DNA of 64,000 nucleotides, taken from contig NZ_WJIE01000004.1 of NCBI RefSeq assembly GCF_009649845.1, forward strand, positions 434,001 to 498,000. Reading direction: 5' to 3'. This document shows positions 1 through 4,898 of the stretch, piece by piece. The DNA is from Polyangium spumosum (GTDB taxonomy: Bacteria; Myxococcota_A; Polyangia; Polyangiales; Polyangiaceae). The notes beneath the pieces are model-generated. The model was given only the letters and a program-made list of their open reading frames with translations, did no database searches and was not told the origin of the DNA. The translations under genes were made by a program, and so were the position numbers. Numbering within the stretch: the first letter of the stretch is position 1; every line of letters starts with the position of its first letter.

Positions 1-33
1 GCCGCCCGGGAAACCTGGCGGCCTTCTTCGTTT
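1..33 (+). terminator. Rho-independent terminator-like hairpin at left edge
   Basis: Bases 1-22 fold as GCCGCC/GGCGGC plus an inner GG/CC pair closed by a GAAA tetraloop, with a single C-T mismatch, and are followed by a pyrimidine-rich tail. This looks like the terminator or processing hairpin of whatever lies left of the window, before the tRNA-Tyr gene. Confidence 0.5.
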
Positions 34-53
34 GGGGCCGCTCATGAATATTC

Positions 54-132
54 GTGGACGCTGGGCATGGGTGAGCCCCGACGGCTGTAAACCGTCCGCG
101 TTTGCTTGGAGGTTCGAGTCCTCCCGTCCACA
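54..132 (+). tRNA. tRNA-Tyr(GTA)
   Basis: Acceptor GTGGACG (54-60) pairs with 125-131 and A132 is the discriminator. The anticodon loop 85-91 shows GTA at 87-89. The variable region is 11 bases, at the short end for a bacterial tRNA-Tyr. T-stem GGAGG/CCTCC with loop TTCGAGT. CCA is not encoded. It is the first complete gene of the array. Confidence 0.93.
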
Positions 133-135
133 CCG

Positions 136-190
136 GCGCGTGAGAAATCACGCGCGACAGGCGACGTGTGCGTGCAAGGCGCCGCCTGTT
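136..190 (+). other. Two strong hairpins between tRNA-Tyr and tRNA-Lys
   Basis: Bases 136-143 and 148-155 form a perfect 8-bp stem closed by a GAAA tetraloop. Immediately after it, 157-163 pairs with 183-189 (7 bp) and is followed by TTT. They may separate or stabilise array transcripts; no function can be assigned from sequence. Confidence 0.55.
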
Positions 191-192
191 TC

Positions 193-263
193 GGATTCGT
201 AGCTCAAGGGTAGAGCAGCCGCCTCTTAAGCGGCAGGCGAGGGTTCGATCCCCTCCGGATCCG
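193..263 (+). tRNA. tRNA-Lys(CTT)
   Basis: Acceptor GGATTCG (193-199) pairs with 256-262, one G-T pair, discriminator G263. Anticodon stem 218-222/230-234 encloses loop 223-229 with CTT at 225-227. T-loop TTCGATC. CCA is not encoded. Confidence 0.93.
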
Positions 264-359
264 CGACGTATCCCTCCTCTCCGGAGGCGGGACTCGTTCT
301 ATGACAATCGATTCCGATACACAACGCGATGTCGCAGGGGCACGTTTGCCCCTGCGCGT
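264..359 (+). other. Spacer with hairpins between tRNA-Lys and tRNA-Asn
   Basis: No gene is seen. The strongest structure is a perfect 10-bp stem (333-342 with 347-356) closed by a CGTT tetraloop, ending directly before tRNA-Asn. A smaller ATCG/CGAT hairpin lies near 307-317. It could be an attenuator, a processing signal or part of a small RNA. Confidence 0.4.
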
Positions 360-432
360 TTCAACGTAGCTCAACCGGTAGAGCACTCGCCTGTTAAGCG
401 AGGAGATGGGGGTTCGAAGCCCTCCGTTGGAG
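360..432 (+). tRNA. tRNA-Asn(GTT)
   Basis: Acceptor TTCAACG (360-366) pairs with 425-431, discriminator G432, and CCA is encoded at 433-435. The anticodon arm CTCGC-loop-GCGAG carries GTT. Only one base separates the encoded CCA from the next tRNA. Confidence 0.93.
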
Positions 433-436
433 CCAC

Positions 437-509
437 GCCCCGTTCGTCTAGCGGTCAGGATACCGGCCTTTCAATCCGGTTGCCGGGGGTTCGACTCCCC
501 CACGGGGCG
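437..509 (+). tRNA. tRNA-Glu(TTC)
   Basis: Acceptor GCCCCGT (437-443) pairs with 502-508, G509 is the discriminator and CCA is encoded at 510-512. The anticodon loop 468-474 has TTC at 470-472. The base pair next to the loop (C467/T475) is mismatched. Confidence 0.92.
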
Positions 510-516
510 CCATTGT

Positions 517-589
517 GTGGGCGTTACTCATCTGGTGAAGAGGGCAGGTTGTGACCCTGCGAAGGCGGGTTCGATTCCCGTACGCTCAC
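517..589 (+). tRNA. tRNA-His(GTG)
   Basis: The 7-bp acceptor 518-524/582-588 is extended by G517 facing C589, the encoded G-1:C73 pair typical of tRNA-His. The anticodon arm GCAGG/CCTGC holds GTG. CCA is not encoded. Bases 545-554 of its anticodon arm are complementary to 624-633 downstream. Confidence 0.93.
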
Positions 590-653
590 CCGAGAGGCGG
601 GTCGGAAGGTCTCGGTTATCCAATTGCAACCTGGTGAAACATCCGAGATCACC
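590..653 (+). ncRNA. Possible degenerate Y-RNA-like element upstream of rsr
   Basis: Bases 590-595 (CCGAGA) pair with 610-615 (TCTCGG), followed by TTATCC and AATTG. This resembles the stem-then-TTATCG module seen twice downstream of rsr. An alternative 8-bp stem pairs 608-615 with 643-650, so the two folds exclude each other. The lower stem would have to come from within tRNA-His (545-554 with 624-633). Its place between tRNA-His and the Ro60 gene supports a Y-RNA or leader role, but the evidence is structural only. Confidence 0.35.
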
Positions 654-726
654 CAGCTCATCCGTCCCTCATTCCCTTTCTTGATCCTTCTCTTTCACTC
701 GCCCGCAGCGCGGGCCGGAGGTTCCC

Positions 727-2388
727 ATGGCCAACTACATCCAGCACTTCGCCGCGCTGTTCACCCGACAAAAGGAGAAGGCGCGGCCCGAGCAGGTCGA
801 AAACTACGCAGGCGGCTTCGTCTTCCAGCTCGACGACTGGGCCCGCCTCGACCGGTGGCTCGTCCTCGGCGCCGACGGCGGCACCTACTACGCCACCGAG
901 CGCGCCCTGACGCAGGACAACGCGCGCGCCGTCCTTCGTTGCCTCGACGCGGACGGCGAGCGGGCCGTGCGGCGGATCGTCGAGATCAGCCGCTCGGGCC
1001 GCGCGCCCAAGAACGAGCCCGCGATCTTCGCCCTGGCGATGGCCGCGGGGCACGCCCGCCCCGAGGTCCGCAAGTCCGCACTCGCGGCCTTGCCGGAGGT
1101 TTGTCGCACCGGTACGGATCTCTTCCACTTCGCGCGAGCGGTGGAGGGCTTCCGGCGCTGGGGCCGCGGCCTCCGGAGCGCGATCGGCGCCTGGTACCAG
1201 GGCAAGAGCCCGGATGAATTGGCCTACCAGGCCGTGAAATACCGGCAGCGGGACGGCTGGAGCCACAAGGACCTCTTGCGACTCTCGCACCCGACGCCCG
1301 TCACGGACGAGCACGGCGCGATGTACCGCTGGATCGTCGGTGGTATGGACGCCGTGACGAACGAGGCGGCCCGCGGCGGGGCTCTCGACCCCGAGAAGCT
1401 GCCTGCCGTCGTCCGGGCGTTCGAGGAGGCCAAGGGCGCGCCGCGCGAGCGGCTCGTCACGCTCGTGCGCGAGAATCGCCTCACGCACGAGATGGTGCCC
1501 ACGGAGTGGAAGAACGACCCTGCCGTGTGGGAAGCGCTGCTCCCCCACATGCCGCAGACGGCGCTGCTCCGGAACCTCGGCAAGATGACCAGCGTCGGAT
1601 TGCTCGCGCCCATGAGCGCGGCCGCGAGGCTCGTGGCCAGCCGTCTCACGGACGCCGAGCGCCTCCGGCGCGCCCGGATTCACCCGGTGAGCGTTCTCTC
1701 CGCATTGCGCGTGTATGCGCAAGGGCGGGGCGAGCGCGCCCAGAAGCGCGAAAATGCGCTCACCTGGGAGCCGGTGCGCGAGATCGTGAACGCCCTCGAC
1801 GAGGCGTTTTACCTCGCATTCCGGTCGATCGAGCCGACGGGCAAGAAGCACCTGCTCGCCCTCGACGTATCGGCCTCCATGGATGGGGGCGCGATCGCGG
1901 GGATCCCGGGCCTCACGCCCCGGGTCGCGAGCGCGGCCATGGCGATGGCGACGGCGCGCATCGAGCCGTCGTTTTCGACCCTGGCCTTCGCCTCCGCGGG
2001 CGGCGCCTTTGGCCCTCGCGGGGTCTCGGGCGTCATGTCGCTGCCGCTGTCGCCGAGGCAACGCCTCGACGACGTGCTCGGCATGGTCAGCGGTTTGCCC
2101 TTCGGCGGCACGGACTGCGCGCTGCCGATGATCTGGGCTCAAAAGAACAAGGTCGAGGTCGACACGTTCGTCGTCTACACGGACAGCGAGACCTGGGCGG
2201 GTGAGATTCATCCTTTCCAGGCGCTTCGCGACTACCGGCAGGCGATGGGCCGTCCCGCAAAGCTCGTCGTGGTCGGCATGACCTCCACGGGCTTCACGAT
2301 TGCCGATCCGCAGGACCCTGGCATGCTGGACGTCGTGGGCTTCGACGCGGCCGCGCCGCAGGTGATGGCCGATTTCTCGAGGGCCTGA
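727..2388 (+). CDS. rsr: Ro60-family TROVE protein (Rsr)
   Basis: The 553-residue product has the size and layout of bacterial Ro60 orthologues. An N-terminal alpha-helical TROVE repeat ring (about residues 10-350) binds single-stranded RNA ends in its hole and Y RNA on its outer face. A C-terminal vWA domain (about 355-553) has a MIDAS-like set: DVSASM, GGTDCALP and DSETWAG. The start is fixed by GGAGG five bases before ATG. Ro60 proteins act with Y RNAs in RNA quality control and, with PNPase, in RNA degradation. This gene sits inside a tRNA array, with tRNA-His upstream and tRNA-Asp downstream, and Y-RNA-like hairpins follow it. No rtcB is in the window. A hairpin at 2403-2440 may end its mRNA before the tRNAs. 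Confidence 0.93.
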   Translation: MANYIQHFAALFTRQKEKARPEQVENYAGGFVFQLDDWARLDRWLVLGADGGTYYATERALTQDNARAVLRCLDADGERAVRRIVEISRSGRAPKNEPAIFALAMAAGHARPEVRKSALAALPEVCRTGTDLFHFARAVEGFRRWGRGLRSAIGAWYQGKSPDELAYQAVKYRQRDGWSHKDLLRLSHPTPVTDEHGAMYRWIVGGMDAVTNEAARGGALDPEKLPAVVRAFEEAKGAPRERLVTLVRENRLTHEMVPTEWKNDPAVWEALLPHMPQTALLRNLGKMTSVGLLAPMSAAARLVASRLTDAERLRRARIHPVSVLSALRVYAQGRGERAQKRENALTWEPVREIVNALDEAFYLAFRSIEPTGKKHLLALDVSASMDGGAIAGIPGLTPRVASAAMAMATARIEPSFSTLAFASAGGAFGPRGVSGVMSLPLSPRQRLDDVLGMVSGLPFGGTDCALPMIWAQKNKVEVDTFVVYTDSETWAGEIHPFQALRDYRQAMGRPAKLVVVGMTSTGFTIADPQDPGMLDVVGFDAAAPQVMADFSRA

Positions 2389-2402
2389 TTGCAGTCGAAA
2401 GG

Positions 2403-2445
2403 ACGAGGGGGAGCGTGCCTCCACACGCGCCTCCTCGCCCGGTTT
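2403..2445 (+). terminator. Hairpin downstream of rsr
   Basis: A long interrupted stem (CGAGG with CCTCG outside, GCGTG with CACGC inside) lies between the rsr stop and tRNA-Asp and is followed by GGTTT. It could terminate the mRNA or mark the 5' boundary of the tRNA transcript. The U-tract is short. Confidence 0.4.
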
Positions 2446-2519
2446 GCTCCCGTATGCTCTCTGGTGAGGCAGCCTGATTGTCGATCAGGTGAGGGCGGGT
2501 TCGAATCCCCCCGGGGGCG
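2446..2519 (+). tRNA. tRNA-Asp(GTC)
   Basis: Acceptor GCTCCCG (2446-2452) pairs with 2512-2518, discriminator G2519. Anticodon arm CCTGA/TCAGG with GTC. One T-stem pair is a C-C mismatch. CCA is not encoded. The Y-RNA-like stem begins two bases after its discriminator. Confidence 0.9.
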
Positions 2520-2520
2520 C

Positions 2521-2602
2521 TGGGACAATCGTCCGGTACATCCGTCATCAAACCCTCGCCCGGGGGCCGGGCCGAACGATGATGGTTATCGCAATTGTCC
2601 CA
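2521..2602 (+). ncRNA. Y-RNA-like hairpin RNA
   Basis: The terminal stem is 9 bp and perfect (TGGGACAAT 2521-2529 with 2594-2602). An asymmetric internal loop follows (12 bases on the 5' side, TTATCGCA on the 3' side). The second stem is 8 bp (CCGTCATC 2542-2549 with GATGATGG 2578-2585, one G-T), closed by a GC-rich 28-base loop. Paired ends, an internal loop and a second helix match the general plan of Ro-binding Y RNAs. The element lies between tRNA-Asp and a tRNA-like gene, so 3' processing and RNase P could free it. The same second stem plus TTATCG recurs at 2678-2691. Identification is inferred from structure and from the neighbouring rsr gene. Confidence 0.62.
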
Positions 2603-2609
2603 CGTATTT

Positions 2610-2730
2610 GCCGTCGTAGCTCAGCGGGTAGAGCAACTGACGCCTTCTTCGACAAACTCGTCCGAGTCGGGCCGGCAGAGGAAGGTTATCGTTATTCAGG
2701 ATGTCACGGGTTCGAGCCCCGTCGACGGCG
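2610..2730 (+). ncRNA. tRNA/Y-RNA hybrid: tRNA body with Y-like hairpin replacing the anticodon loop
   Basis: Acceptor (2610-2616 with 2723-2729, G2730), D-arm (GCTC 2619-2622/GAGC 2631-2634) and T-arm (2706-2710/2718-2722, loop TTCGAGC) are those of a normal tRNA. The anticodon stem is reduced to CTGA/TCAG, and its loop is 55 bases instead of 7. The insert has an 8-bp stem, CCTTCTTC (2643-2650) with GAGGAAGG (2678-2685), followed by TTATCGTTAT. This is the same stem-GG-TTATCG arrangement as the Y-like RNA at 2521-2602. No anticodon can be read. It is far too short for a group I intron. Bacterial Y RNAs are known to include tRNA-like modules; here the order is inverted, with the tRNA ends outside and the Y-like helix in the anticodon position. 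It may instead be a tRNA with a small intron. Confidence 0.6.
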
Positions 2731-2744
2731 CAGATTCACGGTTC

Positions 2745-2815
2745 GGGGTGATGGTTCAACGGAAGAACACTGCCCTTGCACGGCAGGGATCGGGGTTCGA
2801 GTCCCCGTCATTCCA
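2745..2815 (+). tRNA. tRNA-Ala(TGC)
   Basis: Acceptor GGGGTGA (2745-2751) pairs with 2808-2814 and includes the G3-T70 wobble that identifies alanine tRNAs; discriminator A2815. The anticodon arm CTGCC/GGCAG has TGC. 71 bases; CCA is not encoded. Confidence 0.93.
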
Positions 2816-2821
2816 CGAAAT

Positions 2822-2892
2822 GCGGTGGTGGTTCAACGGCAGAATCCGAGTGTGCCATACTCGGGATGGGAGTTCGACTCTCCCTCACCGCG
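2822..2892 (+). tRNA. tRNA-Gly(GCC)
   Basis: Acceptor GCGGTGG (2822-2828) pairs with 2885-2891, discriminator G2892. The anticodon stem CGAGT/ACTCG encloses GTGCCAT with GCC. T-loop TTCGACT. CCA is not encoded. Confidence 0.93.
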
Positions 2893-2897
2893 CTCTT

Positions 2898-2971
2898 GCA
2901 CTCGTATTGCTAGTGGGTCAGGCAGCCGGACTCTCAATCCGGTGACGCGGGTTCGATCCCCGCCGAGTGCG
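2898..2971 (+). tRNA. tRNA-Glu(CTC)
   Basis: Acceptor GCACTCG (2898-2904) pairs perfectly with 2964-2970, discriminator G2971. Anticodon arm CCGGA/TCCGG with CTC. It is the second Glu tRNA of the array, reading GAG. Confidence 0.92.
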
Positions 2972-3015
2972 CAAATCCGCCGAGGGGGTGAGCTGCTGAC
3001 TCGCCCCCTCATTCT

Positions 3016-3084
3016 CTCCCTGTCCTGGCGGCCAGGCGTCGGTCTACGAAGCCGACTGGCGAGGTTCGACTCCTCGCGGGGAGA
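3016..3084 (+). tRNA. tRNA-Arg(ACG) with collapsed D-arm
   Basis: Acceptor CTCCCTG (3016-3022) pairs with 3077-3083, A3084, CCA encoded at 3085-3087. The anticodon loop 3044-3050 holds ACG. The D-arm is only CTGG-CGG-CCAG, a 3-base loop lacking the usual GG pair, and the gene is 69 bases. The T-arm is normal. It may be a minimal or decaying tRNA. Confidence 0.8.
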
Positions 3085-3088
3085 CCAT

Positions 3089-3163
3089 GCCCTCGTCCTG
3101 CCGGTGCATGCAGGCGCGAGCGTCCGAAGCTCGACGTTCCAGGTTCGACTCCTGGCGAGGGTA
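3089..3163 (+). tRNA. tRNA-Arg(CCG)
   Basis: Acceptor GCCCTCG (3089-3095) pairs with 3156-3162, with G-T as the first pair; A3163. D-stem CTGC/GCAG. The anticodon stem CGAGC/GCTCG encloses GTCCGAA with CCG. T-arm CCAGG/CCTGG. CCA is not encoded. Confidence 0.9.
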
Positions 3164-3176
3164 TGTCCGAATTCAT

Positions 3177-3250
3177 CTGGGTGTGGCTCAACCTGGTAGA
3201 GCGCCGGCTCGGGGTGCCGGAGGCTGGGGGTTCGAATCCCCCCACCCAGA
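3177..3250 (+). tRNA. tRNA-Pro(GGG)
   Basis: Acceptor CTGGGTG (3177-3183) pairs with 3243-3249, A3250. Anticodon stem CCGGC/GCCGG with GGG. Its 5' half is identical to the following Pro tRNA for nearly 30 bases, indicating tandem duplication and anticodon divergence. Confidence 0.92.
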
Positions 3251-3268
3251 CAAGGCGCGCAGAAACAT

Positions 3269-3342
3269 CTGGGTGTGGCTCAACCTGGTAGAGCACCGGC
3301 TTCGGGAGCCGGGGATTGGGGGTTCGAATCCCTCCACCCAGA
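3269..3342 (+). tRNA. tRNA-Pro(CGG)
   Basis: Acceptor CTGGGTG (3269-3275) pairs with 3335-3341, A3342, CCA encoded at 3343-3345. Anticodon stem CCGGC/GCCGG with CGG. It is a tandem sister of the GGG isoacceptor just upstream. Confidence 0.92.
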
Positions 3343-3346
3343 CCAT

Positions 3347-3430
3347 GTCCACGTGGCGAAACTGGCAACCGCAGCGGTCTCAGAAACCGTGCTCGAAAGG
3401 GCAATGAGGGTTCGACTCCCTCCGTGGATA
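3347..3430 (+). tRNA. tRNA-Leu(CAG)
   Basis: Class II tRNA: acceptor GTCCACG (3347-3353) with 3423-3429, A3430. The anticodon stem GCGGT/ACCGT encloses CTCAGAA with CAG. A long variable arm (GCTC-GAAA-GGGC) is present, as expected for leucine. Confidence 0.92.
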
Positions 3431-3434
3431 TCAT

Positions 3435-3516
3435 GTCGTCGTGGCGGAATGGCATACGTAGCAGGCTGAGATCCTGTGCCCGCGAGGGCGTGTGGGTTCG
3501 ACTCCCACCGACGACA
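3435..3516 (+). tRNA. tRNA-Leu(GAG)
   Basis: Class II tRNA: acceptor GTCGTCG (3435-3441) pairs perfectly with 3509-3515, A3516, CCA encoded at 3517-3519. Anticodon GAG in loop CTGAGAT. The variable arm is GCCC-GCGA-GGGC. Confidence 0.92.
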
Positions 3517-3529
3517 CCAGCATCCCGCT

Positions 3530-3602
3530 GCTCGGGTGGCGAAATGGCAAACGCGGCCGGTTCAAACCCGGTTCATTGGGGGTTCGACTCCCTCTCCGAG
3601 CA
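3530..3602 (+). tRNA. tRNA-Leu(CAA) lacking the long variable arm
   Basis: Acceptor GCTCGGG (3530-3536) pairs with 3595-3601, A3602. The anticodon stem 3556-3560/3568-3572 encloses TTCAAAC with CAA. The D-arm resembles the two neighbouring Leu tRNAs, but the variable region is only five bases (TCATT) where tRNA-Leu normally has a long arm. Either the arm was deleted or the gene is decaying. Confidence 0.8.
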
Positions 3603-3662
3603 CCGGACCATCGCAGTTGGAGAGCGAAATGAAGAAGAAGAGATAGGACGGAGAGGTGGATC

Positions 3663-4178
3663 ATGACCGCGCAGACATTGCTGCTCACGCCCTGGATGGT
3701 GCCGCATCAGGTCATCTCCTGGCAGACCGCCGTGACCCTGAGCTTTCTGGGTAAGGTGGAGGTGCTCGAGACGTACGACGACGAGATTCGCTCGCCCACG
3801 ATGACCATTCGCGCGCCGGCGGTCGTCCGGCTCAAGCGCCATGGGAGTTCGCACAAGCGTGGCGTCAAGTTCTCCCGCACGAACGTGTTCGTGCGTGACG
3901 ACTTCCGCTGCCAGTACTGCGGTGTCCAGAAGGACGCCGGCGAGCTCACGTACGACCACGTCCTGCCGCGCGTGCAGGGCGGCCGGACGGTCTGGGAGAA
4001 CATCGTCGCGTCTTGCCAGAGCTGCAATACGAAGAAGCGCGGTCGCACGCCGGAGCAGGCGGGTATGAAGCTCTTGAAGAAGCCCGTGAAGCCCCGGTGG
4101 CTGCCCGCAGCCCCCGTCGTTCGGCTCGGCGCGCGCAGGATCCCGGAGATCTGGGTGCATTACTGTGCCGCGAGCTGA
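3663..4178 (+). CDS. HNH endonuclease
   Basis: 171 residues. The core HNH fold starts near residue 70 (RTNVFVRDDF), followed by the zinc pair CQYC, then DHVLPRVQGG with the catalytic His, an Asn in WENIVASC, and the second zinc pair CQSC near residue 120. This is the common bacterial HNH group (COG1403-type), usually a metal-dependent DNA nuclease. A purine-rich ribosome site, GGAGAGG, precedes the ATG. It lies between tRNA-Leu(CAA) and the Ser tRNA block. HNH genes often accompany mobile or phage DNA, which would suit a transferred tRNA array. The substrate is unknown. Confidence 0.85.
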   Translation: MTAQTLLLTPWMVPHQVISWQTAVTLSFLGKVEVLETYDDEIRSPTMTIRAPAVVRLKRHGSSHKRGVKFSRTNVFVRDDFRCQYCGVQKDAGELTYDHVLPRVQGGRTVWENIVASCQSCNTKKRGRTPEQAGMKLLKKPVKPRWLPAAPVVRLGARRIPEIWVHYCAAS

Positions 4179-4203
4179 GGTCCCCCCGCGGGGCCTTTTT
4201 TCA
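4176..4203 (+). terminator. Rho-independent terminator after HNH gene
   Basis: GGTCCCC and GGGGCC form a GC-rich hairpin followed at once by TTTTTT. It overlaps the end of the HNH gene and should stop transcription before the next small gene. Confidence 0.8.
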
Positions 4204-4228
4204 ACAATCCCTCATCGAGGAGGTACTC

Positions 4229-4468
4229 ATGACGCTCGAAACCAATCAAATGGCGGGCGTGCGGATTCGTTTGCCCATGGAGTCTGCGGCCGTCGCTGCA
4301 GTCGTGCTCGTTGGTGTCCTCATGCTCGCGATCGCCTCGCGGATCGTCGAGGTGAACGGGGCTTCACGGCCGGCAGGCGCGCGCTCGACGAGCGCGGCGT
4401 CGCCCGCCGACGCGCCGGACTCGGCGCGGTTGCTCGCGGATCGAGGACGCCCTGGGCGGCGGTTCTGA
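4229..4468 (+). CDS. Small predicted membrane protein
   Basis: 79 residues starting at ATG 4229, six bases after a strong GAGGAGG site. Residues about 20-42 are a continuous hydrophobic segment (AVAAVVLVGVLMLAIASRIV) that would span the membrane once. The rest is Ala/Ser/Arg-rich and low in complexity. I recognise no family. It lies inside the array between the HNH terminator and the Ser tRNAs. The good ribosome site is the main reason to call it real. Confidence 0.6.
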   Translation: MTLETNQMAGVRIRLPMESAAVAAVVLVGVLMLAIASRIVEVNGASRPAGARSTSAASPADAPDSARLLADRGRPGRRF

Positions 4469-4534
4469 GCATGACCGTCGAACGTGACCCTCACCTTCAC
4501 CCCCACGCGGCGCTGCGGCGTCGAATGGGGATCT

Positions 4535-4619
4535 GGAAGAAGAACTGGTCGGGGACCAGGCCTGTTTGGAAAACAGTGCGCACCTTTGTAGGTGTGAGGT
4601 TCGAGTCCTCCTTCTTCCG
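4535..4619 (+). tRNA. tRNA-Ser(GGA)
   Basis: Class II: acceptor GGAAGAA (4535-4541) pairs with 4612-4618, G4619. The anticodon loop TTGGAAA gives GGA. Long variable arm with CACC/GGTG. It is the first of four consecutive serine tRNAs. Confidence 0.9.
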
Positions 4620-4623
4620 CCGT

Positions 4624-4706
4624 GGAGAGCATTCCGGGTGTGGACCCGGCGCCGTTTTGAACACGGAGGGCAGCCTCGCTGCGGGGTTCGACTCCTCTGC
4701 TCTCTG
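4624..4706 (+). tRNA. tRNA-Ser(TGA)
   Basis: Class II: acceptor GGAGAGC (4624-4630) pairs with 4699-4705, G4706, CCA encoded at 4707-4709. Anticodon loop TTTGAAC gives TGA. Variable arm GCAGC-CTC-GCTGC. Confidence 0.9.
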
Positions 4707-4713
4707 CCATTCT

Positions 4714-4796
4714 GGAAGACGAACTGATCAGGGATCAGACCTGTTTCGAAAACAGTGGGCACCTACGGGTGTGGGGTTCGAGTCCTCCGGCTTCCG
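4714..4796 (+). tRNA. tRNA-Ser(CGA)
   Basis: Class II: acceptor GGAAGAC (4714-4720) with 4789-4795, one A-G mismatch at position 6; G4796; CCA encoded at 4797-4799. The loop TTCGAAA gives CGA. Variable arm CACC-TACG-GGTG. It is closely similar to tRNA-Ser(GGA). Confidence 0.88.
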
Positions 4797-4808
4797 CCAG
4801 GTGTATCT

Positions 4809-4892
4809 GGAAGCGAGAATCGGCCGTGGGGCCGAGCCCGTTTGCTACTCGGTGCGTGCCTCCGGCATGGTGTTCGACTCACCCCGCTTCCG
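4809..4892 (+). tRNA. tRNA-Ser(GCT)
   Basis: Class II: acceptor GGAAGCG (4809-4815) pairs with 4885-4891, G4892. The loop TTGCTAC gives GCT; the pair next to the loop is a T-T mismatch. It is the last tRNA of the array; the converging RpoC-like gene stops six bases further on. Confidence 0.87.
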
Positions 4893-4898
4893 CCGAGA

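Noticed and set aside
658-2424. 588-codon open frame opposite rsr
   Set aside because: The + strand has a full Ro60 protein with MIDAS motifs and a good ribosome site; the minus frame is low complexity.
2641-2695. Group I intron in the tRNA-like gene
   Set aside because: The insert is about 48 bases beyond a normal loop and lacks P, Q, R, S elements; known group I introns in tRNAs are over 200 bases.
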